From an uncultured Prochlorococcus sp. (GTDB taxonomy: Bacteria > Cyanobacteriota > Cyanobacteriia > PCC-6307 > Cyanobiaceae): a stretch of 64,000 nt of DNA. The position numbers were made by a program, and so were the translations under genes. The notes beneath the pieces are model-generated. The model ran no database searches. It saw only the letters and a list, made by a program, of their open reading frames with translations, and had not been told where the DNA came from. Location of the stretch: positions 1 through 64,000 of the forward strand of contig NZ_CACOFR010000002.1 in the NCBI RefSeq assembly GCF_902626525.1, written 5' to 3'. Numbering within the stretch: position 1 is the first letter of the stretch; the number at the start of each line of letters is the position of its first letter. Below, piece after piece: positions 30,246 through 39,754 of the stretch.

Positions 30246-31454
30246 ATGTCAAAATTATCTCTTTCCAGTCTTAATAAGACACATTTAGAAGGTAAAAAAG
30301 TTCTTGTAAGAGTAGATTTTAATGTTCCATTAAATGAAGATGGCCAGATAACTGATGATACGCGAATTAGAGCAGCTATTCCAACTATCGATTATCTTAT
30401 TAATAACTCTGCAAAAGTAATCTTAGCTGCCCATTTTGGGAGACCTAAGGGTCAGATAAATGAAAAGATGAGGTTAACCCCTGTAGCATCAAGATTAAGT
30501 GAACTATTAAAAAAAAATGTTGATCTTACTAAAAGTTGTATAGGAGATGAAGCTTTAGCAAAATCTAATAGCTTAAATAATGGAGATGTTATTTTACTTG
30601 AAAATGTTCGTTTTTTTGGTGAGGAGGAAAAGAATGACTTAGATTTTGCTAAAAAATTAGCATCACATGCTGATATGTATGTGAATGATGCTTTTGGTGC
30701 TGCTCATAGAGCTCATGCTTCAACTCAGGGAGTGACTAATTATTTAAGTCCATCATTAGCTGGATTTCTTTTAGAAAAAGAATTGAAATATTTACAAGGA
30801 GCAATAGATGCACCAAAGCGTCCATTGGCAGCAATAGTTGGAGGATCCAAGGTTAGTAGCAAAATAGGAGTGCTTGATTCTTTACTAGATAAGTGCGACA
30901 AAATTATGATTGGTGGAGGCATGATTTTTACTTTTTATAAAGCTCGAGGTCTTGATGTTGGTAAGAGCCTTGTAGAAGAAGATAAACTTCAGCTTGCTAA
31001 AGATTTAGAAGCAAAAGCAAAAGCAAAAGGAGTCGAATTATTATTACCTACTGACGTTGTTTTAGCTAATGAATTTTCTCCCGAAGCCGAAAGTAAAATA
31101 TCTCAAATTGATGCAATTACTGGTAATTGGATGGGCCTAGATATTGGTCCAGAATCTATCAAAGTTTTTCAGAATGCTCTTGCAGAATGTAAGACAATAA
31201 TTTGGAATGGCCCAATGGGTGTTTTCGAATTCGATAAATTTGCAGAAGGTACAAATTCAATAGCTACTACTCTTGCGGACTTAAGTGCTTTTTCTGAAGT
31301 ATGTACAATAATTGGTGGTGGAGATTCAGTAGCCGCAGTAGAGAAAGCAGGATTAGCTGAGAAAATGTCTCATATATCTACAGGAGGTGGAGCTAGTTTG
31401 GAACTCTTAGAAGGTAAAACTTTACCTGGTGTAGCTGCTTTAAATGATGCTTAG
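30246..31454 (+). CDS. pgk: Phosphoglycerate kinase
   Basis: Pgk interconverts 1,3-bisphosphoglycerate and 3-phosphoglycerate in the Calvin cycle and glycolysis. The 402-residue protein has [12 protein letters not shown], the substrate-binding [30 protein letters not shown] and the C-terminal nucleotide loop [16 protein letters not shown] with [18 protein letters not shown]-like Shine-Dalgarno ATAAGG ends 7 nt before ATG. It is convergent with a secreted unknown, 1 nt apart. Confidence 0.98.
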   Translation: MSKLSLSSLNKTHLEGKKVLVRVDFNVPLNEDGQITDDTRIRAAIPTIDYLINNSAKVILAAHFGRPKGQINEKMRLTPVASRLSELLKKNVDLTKSCIGDEALAKSNSLNNGDVILLENVRFFGEEEKNDLDFAKKLASHADMYVNDAFGAAHRAHASTQGVTNYLSPSLAGFLLEKELKYLQGAIDAPKRPLAAIVGGSKVSSKIGVLDSLLDKCDKIMIGGGMIFTFYKARGLDVGKSLVEEDKLQLAKDLEAKAKAKGVELLLPTDVVLANEFSPEAESKISQIDAITGNWMGLDIGPESIKVFQNALAECKTIIWNGPMGVFEFDKFAEGTNSIATTLADLSAFSEVCTIIGGGDSVAAVEKAGLAEKMSHISTGGGASLELLEGKTLPGVAALNDA

Positions 31455-31455
31455 G

Positions 31456-32181
31456 CTATATTTCATCAACAATATCAATACTCTTTGTGAAAGTAATCAT
31501 CCCTTTTGGATGAACTATAATTCCTGACCATATTTGTGTCCCTTTTTTCGAAGGGGCTCGAGTCATTTTGAAGATTCCCCCTGAGGCTAATGGCTCCAAT
31601 AATATTTCTTGTTCAAAAAATGAATTAACTTGATGAGGTTTTATAGCTCCAGCAATAATGACTTCTTCTAGAGGTTTATTTAGGATAATATCGATATCGT
31701 ATTTTGAACCAGTAAGAACTTTATCAGGAATTTTGAAACTAATATCTATCTTATTAGAGTCATTTCTTATTGTTGTAAATAAATTTTTGATAATCCCTTC
31801 GTTTATTTTTCCATTTTCAATTGAAAATAAATAATCAAAATTAGATTCAAGTATATGTATCTCTCCGTTAACTATTTTTTCTCCTGAAACTTTTATTCGT
31901 AAGATATATTTATTAGGTAAATTAGACTTTAATCTTTTGATAACCCATTTGCTGGTCGGGAAATCATTAATAATCTTTGAAAATTGTTTTGTTATCTTTT
32001 CTTTTTCATTAGTTCTAAAATTTTTTCTGATAAATTCTAAATCTCTAGCATTTAATGAGTTTTCTAGATTGCTAATAAAGTCAACTTTTAAAGTTTGTGA
32101 TATTGCTGAATAGGGAAAAATGAGATAAATAAGTAAGTAGAGAGGTGCTCCTATATTTTTGAATAAATTTAATTTAAACAT
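31456..32181 (-). CDS. Conserved hypothetical exported protein
   Basis: I do not recognise this 241-residue protein. It begins with a signal-peptide-like stretch (about residues 8-30, ending SAISQ), so it is probably exported. The remaining sequence alternates short beta-prone and charged segments with no cysteines that would form an obvious motif. The C-terminal half (IDIILNKPLEEVIIAGAI) has the look of a beta-sandwich domain, an impression only. It is convergent with pgk and divergent from murG, with a 41-nt gap. No function is offered. Confidence 0.7.
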   Translation of the reverse strand: MFKLNLFKNIGAPLYLLIYLIFPYSAISQTLKVDFISNLENSLNARDLEFIRKNFRTNEKEKITKQFSKIINDFPTSKWVIKRLKSNLPNKYILRIKVSGEKIVNGEIHILESNFDYLFSIENGKINEGIIKNLFTTIRNDSNKIDISFKIPDKVLTGSKYDIDIILNKPLEEVIIAGAIKPHQVNSFFEQEILLEPLASGGIFKMTRAPSKKGTQIWSGIIVHPKGMITFTKSIDIVDEI

Positions 32182-32222
32182 ATTTATTATGTATCATTTT
32201 TATTCTACTAATTTAAGTTTTT

Positions 32223-33308
32223 ATGTCTAAAAAAAATAATTTATTAGTTGCAGCTAGTGGTACAGGAGGCCATATTTTTCCAGCTTTAGCAGTTTCTAAA
32301 GAGGTGGAAGATGAATGGAATATTCATTGGTTGGGAGCACAACAAAGACTTGATGCAAATTTAATTCCCAAAGAATACAATTTGATGACTTTGAATATAA
32401 AGACACCAAGAAAGAATATTTTTTTGTTTTATCAATATATAGAAATTTTAATGTCAACTTTCCAAATAATTCGGATTTTAAAAGAAAAAAAAATTAACTT
32501 AGTTTTTACGACTGGAGGTTATATATCAGCGCCTACTATTGTTGCTTCAAAACTTCTTAGGATACCTGTCATTATTCATGAATCAAATTTAATACCAGGA
32601 ATGGTTACGAAATATTTTGGTTTTTTATGTAACTATGTTCTTTTAGGATTTAAGAAAACAAATTCTTATCTAAAAAATTGTAAAACTATTTTCACTGGTA
32701 CTCCCTTAAGGGAGCAATTCTATAAATCTAATCTTTTGCCAGAATGGGTCCCGATAGGAAAAGGGCCTTTATTGATTGTTATGGGAGGTAGTCAAGGTGC
32801 AAAAGCTATAAATAAAATGATTTACGAATCTTTGGAATTTTTGATGAAAAAAAAGTTTCGGATAGTTCATATTATTGGAGAGTTTAATCAAAAATCCTTT
32901 CATGTAAAAAATTCAAAAAATTATGTTCAAAAGAAATTTACTAATGAAATCGCAGCTTTAATTCAAAACTGTGATCTTGTAATATCAAGATCAGGTGCAG
33001 GAACAATAAATGAACTAATAGAAACTGAAAAACCTTCAATTTTAATCCCATATCCTTATTCAAAAAATAATCACCAAGAGAAAAATGCAATAATTCTTGC
33101 TGAGAATGGAGGCTCAGTTTTAATAAATCAAAATAAAATTTCTAAAGAAGTTTTTGAAGAAACTCTAGAAAGAATTTTTAAAATAGAAAAAGGAAAAAAT
33201 CAATATGAGATACTTGATCTAATGAAGAAGAATATGGAAAATAATAATAAAATCAAATCAAAAATTGAGATTAAAAAATTAATTAATTACTTTTTAAAGG
33301 AATTTTGA
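32223..33308 (+). CDS. murG: UDP-GlcNAc:lipid I N-acetylglucosaminyltransferase MurG
   Basis: MurG makes lipid II by adding GlcNAc to lipid I on the cytoplasmic face of the membrane. The 361-residue GT-B enzyme has the N-terminal glycine loop [41 protein letters not shown], the second glycine loop MGGSQGAKAINK, and SRSGAGTINELIE near the UDP-GlcNAc site. It is isolated from other mur genes. Its 3' end overlaps the convergent aminotransferase gene by 22 nt, the longest such overlap here. Confidence 0.96.
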   Translation: MSKKNNLLVAASGTGGHIFPALAVSKEVEDEWNIHWLGAQQRLDANLIPKEYNLMTLNIKTPRKNIFLFYQYIEILMSTFQIIRILKEKKINLVFTTGGYISAPTIVASKLLRIPVIIHESNLIPGMVTKYFGFLCNYVLLGFKKTNSYLKNCKTIFTGTPLREQFYKSNLLPEWVPIGKGPLLIVMGGSQGAKAINKMIYESLEFLMKKKFRIVHIIGEFNQKSFHVKNSKNYVQKKFTNEIAALIQNCDLVISRSGAGTINELIETEKPSILIPYPYSKNNHQEKNAIILAENGGSVLINQNKISKEVFEETLERIFKIEKGKNQYEILDLMKKNMENNNKIKSKIEIKKLINYFLKEF

Positions 33309-34411
33309 ATTTCTTTACATAAAAAACTATTATTTGTATTATTCTGCAAACTTATTCTTGCCCACTTTTCGTCAAGAAATCTAAAGGAAGTGCATTCTCT
33401 AATTAATATTCCTTTATTTTCTAGATATTTTATATTTGGGGATAAAGATCTTTTACTTTCTATTAAAAAAAAGTTAGTTGAAGAGTTATGAACTTTAATG
33501 TTTTCTATTTTTGATAATTGTTTATATACTCTCTCACTTTCTATATTTATCCAACTGTGAATCTGCCTTATCCATTGTTCATAAAATTTCTCATTACTTA
33601 ATAGTTCCATTCCTGCTTTTATAGCAAAGGAATTTAATGGCCAAGGATCTCTATTGATTTCCCATTGTTTAAGTTTTTTCGATGAACCAATAACGTAACC
33701 TAATCTAAGACCGGGAATATTGAATATTTTGGTTAAGCTTCTCAAGACTAATAAATTTTCATATTTTTTGGTTAATGGTATTAAAGATTCTTTATCTCCA
33801 TTAGGTGTTATTGATAAAAAAGCCTCATCACAGATAACTAATTTATATTTTTTTATAATTTTCTCTAATGAATTTTTACTCCACAATTGGCCGGTGGGGT
33901 TATGTGGATTTGTTATCCAAATAACATCACCTTTAGGTTGAAGTGGAAATGATTGAGGAAAAATATTATTCCAGTTTTTTGGTAATTCGCAATGTATGAA
34001 ATTGCTATTCCAACAATTTAAAGATCTTTCATAATCAACAAAGCTTGGAGAAGGAATACAACTTTTTCCAAATTTGGATGCTTCATAACCTGCCCAGGTG
34101 ATAAGCTCAGAAGCTCCATTTCCGGGAAGTATATTTTCTGGATTTATACCATGAAATTTACCGATTATTTCTTTCAAATCACTCAAGTTTCTCTCAGGGT
34201 AATATCTAAATCCAAGATTCTTTATTTCCGCATTTAATGAATTTATTAGTATTTGAGGGGGTTCAAAAGGTACTAGTGAGGCACTTGCGTCAATGATTTC
34301 AGACGGTAATAAATTTAATTTTTTTGCATTTGCATACACATTTCCTCCATGTCTTATATCTAATGATTGCATGGTTTTTGTTGAGAAATTACTAGGTTCC
34401 GATTTATTCAT
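33287..34411 (-). CDS. CobD-like threonine-phosphate decarboxylase / class I-II aminotransferase
   Basis: The 374-residue fold-type I PLP enzyme opens with IRHGGNVYANAKKLNLLPSE, the N-terminal pattern of CobD (L-threonine-O-3-phosphate decarboxylase), which provides the aminopropanol arm of cobalamin. Other motifs are ILPGNGASELITWAG, TNPHNPTGQLW, ICDEAFLSITP and VLRSLTKIFNIPGLRLGYV with the PLP lysine. HisC is the close alternative, but a better HisC candidate lies at 18.4-19.5 kb. Prochlorococcus makes its own pseudo-/cobalamin, so CobD is plausible. pyrD follows upstream with a 15-nt gap. Confidence 0.8.
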   Translation of the reverse strand: MNKSEPSNFSTKTMQSLDIRHGGNVYANAKKLNLLPSEIIDASASLVPFEPPQILINSLNAEIKNLGFRYYPERNLSDLKEIIGKFHGINPENILPGNGASELITWAGYEASKFGKSCIPSPSFVDYERSLNCWNSNFIHCELPKNWNNIFPQSFPLQPKGDVIWITNPHNPTGQLWSKNSLEKIIKKYKLVICDEAFLSITPNGDKESLIPLTKKYENLLVLRSLTKIFNIPGLRLGYVIGSSKKLKQWEINRDPWPLNSFAIKAGMELLSNEKFYEQWIRQIHSWINIESERVYKQLSKIENIKVHNSSTNFFLIESKRSLSPNIKYLENKGILIRECTSFRFLDEKWARISLQNNTNNSFLCKEIQNSFKK

Positions 34412-34426
34412 TATTCACTTTTAATC

Positions 34427-35596
34427 TTATTCAACCCATTTTAAATTTGATCCAATAGCATCTTTTATATTAGATAATTGATGCTTATTGAGTTGCTTTA
34501 TAATTCCTTTAAGTATATCGGGTACTAATTGTGGACCTTTGTATATCCATCCTGTATAAAGTTGAATTAGTGACGCTCCGGAGCAAATCCTTTCCCAAGC
34601 TGACTCAGGACTATCTATTCCGCCAACGCCAATTAAAATAATCTTTTTATCAATATTATGAATATGTTTAATAATTTGATTTGCTTTTTTTTGAAGAGGC
34701 CTTCCACTTAATCCTCCATTCTCTTCAGAAAGTAATAATCCAGTTTGTCTTATCTTTCGATTCTCAAGACCTAATCTATCAATGCTGGTGTTAGTGGCAA
34801 TTATTCCATCGATTTTTTCTTCGATTATTAATTGACAAATATCTTCAATATCTTTAAAGCTTAAATCTGGTGCAATTTTCACAAATAATGGTGGACAATG
34901 AGGTAAATTTTTAATATCTTGAAGAAGTTCTTTTAGAAGAATTGGATCTTGCAATTTTCTAAGTCCTTCAGTATTTGGAGAACTCACGTTTATTGCAGCG
35001 TAATCACAATATGGAATTAACAATTTTAAAGAAGTTAAATAATCATCTTTTGCTTGAGATAAACCAGTAATTTTAGATTTCCCGAAATTTATTCCCAAAC
35101 AAATATTCTTCCTGTTTTTTTTAAACTTAATACCTTGTTCAAGAAAGTTTTTAACTAGATTTTCAGCGCCATTATTATTGAAACCCATTCTATTTAATGC
35201 TGCTTCTTCTTCTGCTAATCTAAATAACCTTGGTTTGGGATTACCATTTTGAGGAAATTTAGTTACTGTACCAAGTTCAGCAAATCCAAAACCAAAATCT
35301 TTCCATATATTTGCAGCGTTTCCATTTTTGTCGAAACCCGCTGCTAAACCAATTGGATTACAAAAATTTATTCCACATATTTTCTGACTTAACCTTTTAT
35401 CAGTTAAAGAAAATTCTTCATTTAGATTTTTTAGTATTGATGAAACTACAGGCCAATTATGTTTTCTTGAACTGAATGATAGAAGTCTAAGAGATAAGTT
35501 AGTTAAATATTCTGCATCTATCCCAGTGTCTTTTTTCAGAATAGGGGTTATCAAGTTTTTATAAAGATTTTTAAATAATCCCTTCTGTTCATTCAT
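34427..35596 (-). CDS. pyrD: Dihydroorotate dehydrogenase (quinone), class 2
   Basis: PyrD oxidises dihydroorotate to orotate and passes electrons through FMN to membrane quinone. Motifs include GINFCNPIGLAAGFDKNG, GTVTKFPQNGNPKPRLFRL, the catalytic serine region NVSSPNTEGLRKLQ, and ILIGVGGIDSPESAWE. The N-terminal amphipathic helix points to class 2. I place the start at ATG 35596 (389 residues), because a start at 35629 would add 11 residues and overlap rnhA. It lies 5 nt after rnhA. Confidence 0.95.
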   Translation of the reverse strand: MNEQKGLFKNLYKNLITPILKKDTGIDAEYLTNLSLRLLSFSSRKHNWPVVSSILKNLNEEFSLTDKRLSQKICGINFCNPIGLAAGFDKNGNAANIWKDFGFGFAELGTVTKFPQNGNPKPRLFRLAEEEAALNRMGFNNNGAENLVKNFLEQGIKFKKNRKNICLGINFGKSKITGLSQAKDDYLTSLKLLIPYCDYAAINVSSPNTEGLRKLQDPILLKELLQDIKNLPHCPPLFVKIAPDLSFKDIEDICQLIIEEKIDGIIATNTSIDRLGLENRKIRQTGLLLSEENGGLSGRPLQKKANQIIKHIHNIDKKIILIGVGGIDSPESAWERICSGASLIQLYTGWIYKGPQLVPDILKGIIKQLNKHQLSNIKDAIGSNLKWVE

Positions 35597-35601
35597 AAAA
35601 A

Positions 35602-36321
35602 TTAGGATTCTTTTTTTTCTATTATCCAATATTTTTTATTATTAGGAATCAATCTCCAATTGCGCCATTCAAAAAGTAAATATTTTTTTATCTTTAAGTC
35701 GTTTTCTTCACCCAATAAGTTTCTTAGTTCTTCGGAACTTAATAAGTATTTTTTTTCTGAAAATCTTTGAATTAATTCATTTCTTGAGAATAATTCCCTA
35801 ATTTCTGCAGGTGCATTTTTTTCAAGAAAATCTACTGAGGATGCTGCTTCTTTTAAGTTATTTACTAAAGATATACCTTTGCTGTAATTAGTGGCGATTT
35901 TGTCAACTCTATCATTTTGTTTATCTCCACTATGACCTTTAACATATTCCATGATTAGGCCATTAATTCTTAATTGATCAATTTTTTGCCATAAATCAAG
36001 ATTTTGAACTGATTTTCCAGAGCTTGTTTTCCATCCATTTCTCTTCCAATTTATAATCCATTTGGTATAACCCTCAATAACATATTTACTATCAGTTCTT
36101 AATTTAAAGTTCTCTTTTAATTTATAAGTTTTTAATTTTTCAAGAGTTTTTATAGCAGCAGTTAGTTCCATTCTGTTATTAGTGGTATTTTGTTCGGAAC
36201 CACCTATTTCTAATTCACTGTTATCGTCAAAAATTATTAAACCGCCCCAACCACCTGGACCTGGATTACCACTGCAGGCTCCATCTGTTGCGGCTTCTAT
36301 CGCAATACTATCACTATTCAT
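35602..36321 (-). CDS. rnhA: Ribonuclease HI with C-terminal extension
   Basis: RNase HI cleaves the RNA strand of RNA-DNA hybrids. The domain starts with EAATDGACSGNPGPGGWGGL (catalytic D13), has the catalytic glutamate in NRMELTAAI and the aspartate in LRTDSKYVIEG, and VKGHSGDKQNDRVD. The protein is 239 residues, so about 80 residues follow the usual 155-residue domain. These extra residues are unassigned. I use ATG 36321; the 27 residues upstream of it in frame overlap the hairpin and the 3' end of rplL. Co-transcribed with pyrD. Confidence 0.92.
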   Translation of the reverse strand: MNSDSIAIEAATDGACSGNPGPGGWGGLIIFDDNSELEIGGSEQNTTNNRMELTAAIKTLEKLKTYKLKENFKLRTDSKYVIEGYTKWIINWKRNGWKTSSGKSVQNLDLWQKIDQLRINGLIMEYVKGHSGDKQNDRVDKIATNYSKGISLVNNLKEAASSVDFLEKNAPAEIRELFSRNELIQRFSEKKYLLSSEELRNLLGEENDLKIKKYLLFEWRNWRLIPNNKKYWIIEKKES

Positions 36322-36328
36322 AATTTTG

Positions 36329-36353
36329 AAGCCGATATTAAAGTTATCGGCTT
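36329..36353 (-). terminator. Hairpin between rplL and rnhA
   Basis: A perfect 9-bp stem (AAGCCGATA with TATCGGCTT) and 7-nt loop separate the rplL stop from the rnhA start. On the minus strand it is followed by CAAAATT rather than a full T tract, so it could be a weak terminator, an attenuator that lowers expression of rnhA-pyrD relative to the ribosomal genes, or an RNA-processing site. Confidence 0.5.
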
Positions 36354-36367
36354 GAAAAAATTTACTC

Positions 36368-36763
36368 TTACTTAAGTGTAACTTTACCGCCAGCTTCTTC
36401 AATCTCTTTCTTTAAAGATTCGGCGTCTGCTTTAGCAACTCCCTCTTTTACTGTTTTTGGTGCAGATTCGACAAGTGCTTTTGCATCACCAAGACCTAAA
36501 CCAGTTGCATTTCTTACAACCTTAAGGACTTTGATTTTTGCAGCTGCATCGAAGCTTTCGAGAACTACATCAAATTCAGTTTTTTCTTCAGCAGCGCCTC
36601 CATCTCCATCAGCACCAGCTGCACCTGGAGCTGCCATTACTACACCTGCAGAAGCTGCAGCAGATACACCAAAAGCTTCTTCAATTTGCTTTACAAGCTC
36701 AGATGCTTCTAATAGTGAGAGAGATTTTAATGATTCAAGAATTTCTTCAGTTTTTGCGGACAT
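36368..36763 (-). CDS. rplL: Ribosomal protein L7/L12
   Basis: L7/L12 dimers form the GTPase-stimulating stalk on L10. The 131-residue protein starts at [20 protein letters not shown] (ATG 36763), has the Ala/Gly-rich hinge, and ends with the conserved domain [22 protein letters not shown] and [11 protein letters not shown]. The longer in-frame start at 36886 adds 41 residues that overlap the rplJ 3' end and is rejected. It lies 28 nt downstream of rplJ. Confidence 0.98.
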   Translation of the reverse strand: MSAKTEEILESLKSLSLLEASELVKQIEEAFGVSAAASAGVVMAAPGAAGADGDGGAAEEKTEFDVVLESFDAAAKIKVLKVVRNATGLGLGDAKALVESAPKTVKEGVAKADAESLKKEIEEAGGKVTLK

Positions 36764-36791
36764 TTTCTTAAAAGTTAATAAGGTTTTGAAT

Positions 36792-37319
36792 TTAAGATTC
36801 TGATTTTTCAGAATGTTGTTTAAGTGATCTAGCAAGTCCAGAAGGCACTTCATTGATAGAGATCGCAATTTTTGTTGCAACGCCATTTAGGGCGCCAGCA
36901 ATTTTTGCCATCAATACTTCTTTAGATGGAAGACTTGCAATTTCTTTTATTTCAGAATCGCTAAGAAGTCTGCCTTCAAATAAAGCGCCTTTGGTTTCGG
37001 ATTTTTTGGTGTCTTTTTGAAATGATTGGATAGCTTTTACGGCAGCACCAACATCTTCTTTGATTAAGACAAAAGCATTTGTTCCGGTCAGTAAAGATTC
37101 AAGATCGTTCCAATTACTATCTCCATCAATAGCTTTACGCATTAATGAATTTTTAGTAACTTTGCAAATGCCATTAGTTGTTTGCAATCTAGATCGCAAA
37201 TCTGACATCTCTTTGATAGTTAAACCTTTATAGTCAAGAACTACAGCCATTTCCGAGTCGTTTAAAAGAGATTTAATCTCAGTAACGATTTGTTGCTTAT
37301 TCTCTAGTGTTCGGCCCAT
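36792..37319 (-). CDS. rplJ: Ribosomal protein L10
   Basis: L10 is the base of the ribosomal stalk and binds 23S rRNA and L12 dimers. The 175-residue protein starts [19 protein letters not shown] and has [18 protein letters not shown], typical of L10, with a C-terminal helix ending in [10 protein letters not shown]. It follows the L10 leader described at 37320-37480, through which L10-L12 probably controls its own synthesis. rplL follows 28 nt downstream. Confidence 0.98.
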   Translation of the reverse strand: MGRTLENKQQIVTEIKSLLNDSEMAVVLDYKGLTIKEMSDLRSRLQTTNGICKVTKNSLMRKAIDGDSNWNDLESLLTGTNAFVLIKEDVGAAVKAIQSFQKDTKKSETKGALFEGRLLSDSEIKEIASLPSKEVLMAKIAGALNGVATKIAISINEVPSGLARSLKQHSEKSES

Positions 37320-37480
37320 TGTTGTTTTTTTGGATCGTAATTTAGGGAGAGCAGGAAATGCGGCAAAGTCCTTTTAAAAGAGGCCGCTTTTATTAGATCC
37401 AAAAAGAAATAATTAAGACGAATCCTCGGTAGGAATTAAAATTTAGAATAACTAAATGAACCTACTTTCTTTGGCCGTAT
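37320..37480 (-). promoter_or_regulatory. Ribosomal protein L10 leader (autoregulatory mRNA structure)
   Basis: The 190-nt rplA-rplJ gap holds elements of the L10 leader. In the sense (minus) strand, GTAGG (37461-37465) pairs with CCTAC (37429-37433), which runs directly into CCGAGGAT, matching the conserved CCTGCCGAGG-type box of L10 leaders. Nearer rplJ, TTTTTGGATC (37396-37405) can pair fully with GATCCAAAAA (37327-37336), enclosing an AAAGCGGC/GCCGC hairpin (37383-37390 with 37360-37364). L10 or L10(L12)4 binding to the first element is the expected control. Confidence 0.7.
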
Positions 37481-37509
37481 TATTGCATTTAAAATTATAC
37501 TACAAAGGG

Positions 37510-38217
37510 TTAACCTTCAGGTTGATAATCTTGGACAGCATTTATATCTACTTGAACAGAAGGTCCCATAGTTGAAGTTACATAAAAACTTTTCCAATAC
37601 TTTCCTTTAGCTCCGCTTGGTTTATTTTTATCAATTGATTCTTGTAAAGTTTTTAAATTGTCAAATAGCGCTTCTTTTGTAAAACTTGCTTTTCCAAAAC
37701 GGACATGAACAATACCTGCTTTATCTGCTCTAAATTCGAGCTTACCAGCTTTGAATTCTTTTATTGCATTTGCAATATCATTAGTTACTGTTCCAGCTTT
37801 AGGATTAGGCATTAAACCTCTTGGTCCCAAAACTCGTCCTAATTTTGCAACCTTTGGCATCATATCTGGCGTTGCAATAAGTAGATCAAATTCCATATTT
37901 CCTTTGTTGATGCTTTCTACAAGATCCTCTTCTCCAAATAAATCTGCACCGGCAGACTTGGCTTTAGATACGTTCTCTCCGCTTGTAATAACTGCGATTT
38001 TAATGCTTTGGCCAGTGCCATGTGGTAAAGCTACTGTGGTCCTTAATTGTTGATCAGTATATTTTGGATCAATACCTAAACGTATATGCGCTTCGATAGT
38101 TTCATCAAATTTAGCATTGGCATTCTCTTTGATAATACTAAGAGCTTCAAGTGGAGCGTAAATACGATCTTCTATCTTGTTAGATAGAGCCGTCATTCTT
38201 TTTGATAGTTTTTTCAT
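37510..38217 (-). CDS. rplA: Ribosomal protein L1
   Basis: L1 forms the mobile stalk near the ribosomal E site. The 235-residue protein starts [20 protein letters not shown] (ATG 38217) and contains the diagnostic [25 protein letters not shown] (about residues 125-149). A longer frame from 38328 adds 37 residues and overlaps rplK, so it is rejected. It lies between rplK and the L10 leader in the conserved operon. Confidence 0.98.
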   Translation of the reverse strand: MKKLSKRMTALSNKIEDRIYAPLEALSIIKENANAKFDETIEAHIRLGIDPKYTDQQLRTTVALPHGTGQSIKIAVITSGENVSKAKSAGADLFGEEDLVESINKGNMEFDLLIATPDMMPKVAKLGRVLGPRGLMPNPKAGTVTNDIANAIKEFKAGKLEFRADKAGIVHVRFGKASFTKEALFDNLKTLQESIDKNKPSGAKGKYWKSFYVTSTMGPSVQVDINAVQDYQPEG

Positions 38218-38284
38218 GGTAATTTTGGGTACAAACGGTTTTAAATTAACCTCCCCTAAGTGAGTGAGTAATTTTGAATTGAAC

Positions 38285-38710
38285 TTAATCAGTAATAGAG
38301 ACGCCCATATTACGAGCTGTACCCTCAATTACTTTCATTGCTGATTCAACACTAGAACAGTTTAGATCAGGAAGTTTAGTTTTGGCTATTTCTTCTAATT
38401 GAGCTTTACTTATATTTCCAACAGAGCCTTTTGAAGATTCACCTGATCCTTTTTCTATACCTGCTGCTTTTGTGATTAAAACAGAAGCAGGAGGTGTTTT
38501 TGTAATAAAAGTAAAGCTTCTATCTTCAAAAACAGAAATCTCAACTGGAATTACAAAACCTGCTTTATCTTGTGTCCTCGCATTGTATTCTTTGCAAAAA
38601 GCCATGATATTAACACCATGTTGTCCTAAAGCTGGCCCTACAGGGGGAGCAGGATTTGCTTTGCCTGCTTGTAGCGCAAGCTTAATAACTGCAACAATTT
38701 TTTTTGCCAT
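38285..38710 (-). CDS. rplK: Ribosomal protein L11
   Basis: L11 binds the GTPase-associated centre of 23S rRNA and is needed for stringent-response activation by Rel. The 141-residue protein has [20 protein letters not shown] and [15 protein letters not shown], then [15 protein letters not shown] and the C-terminal [17 protein letters not shown]. Length and motifs are standard. Order nusG-rplK-rplA is conserved, with a 67-nt gap on each side. Confidence 0.98.
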   Translation of the reverse strand: MAKKIVAVIKLALQAGKANPAPPVGPALGQHGVNIMAFCKEYNARTQDKAGFVIPVEISVFEDRSFTFITKTPPASVLITKAAGIEKGSGESSKGSVGNISKAQLEEIAKTKLPDLNCSSVESAMKVIEGTARNMGVSITD

Positions 38711-38777
38711 TAGATTTGAGAATTTAAGCTGGGGTAGAAAATCATTATTTTACTCGATAAACAAGAACAATTAGAAA

Positions 38778-39389
38778 TTAGTTTTGTTTATTGATTTGGG
38801 AGAATTCTAATTCTACAGGAGTCTCGCGCCCAAATATTGAAAGTAAAGCTTTTAATTTATTCCTTTCCCCAGAAACCTCTATAACTTCTCCTTGGAAATC
38901 CTTGAATGGACCACTAGTTACAATGATTCTATCTTTTTCTTCAATATCTAACTTAATGACAGCTTTTTTCTCTGATGCGCGTTTAAAGATTCTATTAACC
39001 TCTTGTCTGGATAACGGTCGAGGTTTGATATGACCTCTTGATCTCCCACTACCTCTACCGTCTTCAGCACCAACAAAGTTAATTACGTTTGGAGTACTTT
39101 TTACAGCCATCATTGTATCTTCATCCAAAATCATTCTTACGAGAACATAACCTGGGAAAACTTTTTCTTCGGTAGTTTGTCTACTTCCATCTTTTTTTAA
39201 TTTAATTCCAGGTGTCTGGGGGATTTCAATTTCAATAATTCGATTGTTAACTCCCAAAGTTACTGATCTTTGCTCAAGAGTCGCTTTTACTTTTTTTTCA
39301 CAACTTGATGCTACTTGTACTGCATACCATCTTGCGATGCTAGTATTTGCTTTTGAAGAAGCAAGGTTAGTAGTCAATTCATTACTCAT
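38778..39389 (-). CDS. nusG: Transcription termination/antitermination protein NusG
   Basis: NusG binds RNA polymerase and modulates elongation. The 203-residue protein has an N-terminal NGN domain (ARWYAVQVASSCEKKVKATL, KVFPGYVLVRM, TPNVINFVGAEDG) and a C-terminal KOW domain (IIVTSGPFKDFQGEVIEVSGE). It lies between secE and rplK in the standard order. A 56-nt gap separates it from secE. Confidence 0.97.
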   Translation of the reverse strand: MSNELTTNLASSKANTSIARWYAVQVASSCEKKVKATLEQRSVTLGVNNRIIEIEIPQTPGIKLKKDGSRQTTEEKVFPGYVLVRMILDEDTMMAVKSTPNVINFVGAEDGRGSGRSRGHIKPRPLSRQEVNRIFKRASEKKAVIKLDIEEKDRIIVTSGPFKDFQGEVIEVSGERNKLKALLSIFGRETPVELEFSQINKQN

Positions 39390-39445
39390 TTTTTTCTCTG
39401 GAAGCTTAATTAAGATCTTTTAAAAAATAGATATTCAGGGATAAT

Positions 39446-39688
39446 TCAACCAAAAATTTGGGAGGCTGCCCATCCATAGAATCTGCTTACAGATGCGATT
39501 GCTGCTGCAGAAAAGGATACCATTATTATAACCGCTACTGATTCGCTAAAAAGTTGTTGTTTATTTGGCCACACGACAAGTTTAAGTTCATCGTAAGTAG
39601 ATCCTAAAAAATTATTCTTTTTTTGGGGATCTTGAATTTTAGGGGAATCTTTCTTAAGAGGTTCTTTATTAGTAGTAGGACTTGTCAC
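39446..39688 (-). CDS. secE: Preprotein translocase subunit SecE
   Basis: SecE is the small essential subunit of SecYEG. The 80-residue protein has a Lys/Pro-rich N-terminus, the amphipathic FLGSTYDELKLVVWPNKQQL motif, and a single C-terminal transmembrane helix (about 50-68, SVAVIIMVSFSAAAIASV). The start is GTG at 39688. It lies upstream of nusG, as usual. Confidence 0.95.
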   Translation of the reverse strand: MTSPTTNKEPLKKDSPKIQDPQKKNNFLGSTYDELKLVVWPNKQQLFSESVAVIIMVSFSAAAIASVSRFYGWAASQIFG

Positions 39689-39754
39689 AAGATTTTTTGG
39701 AATTAAGCTTTAAAATTTAAGCCTTAAATATATTTTAGCTTATCGATTTACTCC

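Noticed and set aside
36531-36803. Two ORFs antisense to rplL rich in Leu/His/Gln and Ala/Ser/Pro.
   Set aside because: They mirror the Ala/Gly hinge codons of L7/L12 on the other strand and have no start signal or family resemblance.
36764-36886. Longer rplL frame from 36886.
   Set aside because: The extra 41 residues overlap the rplJ 3' end and precede the normal L7/L12 N-terminus. The same reasoning removes long starts for rplA (38328), rnhA (36402) and pyrD (35629).
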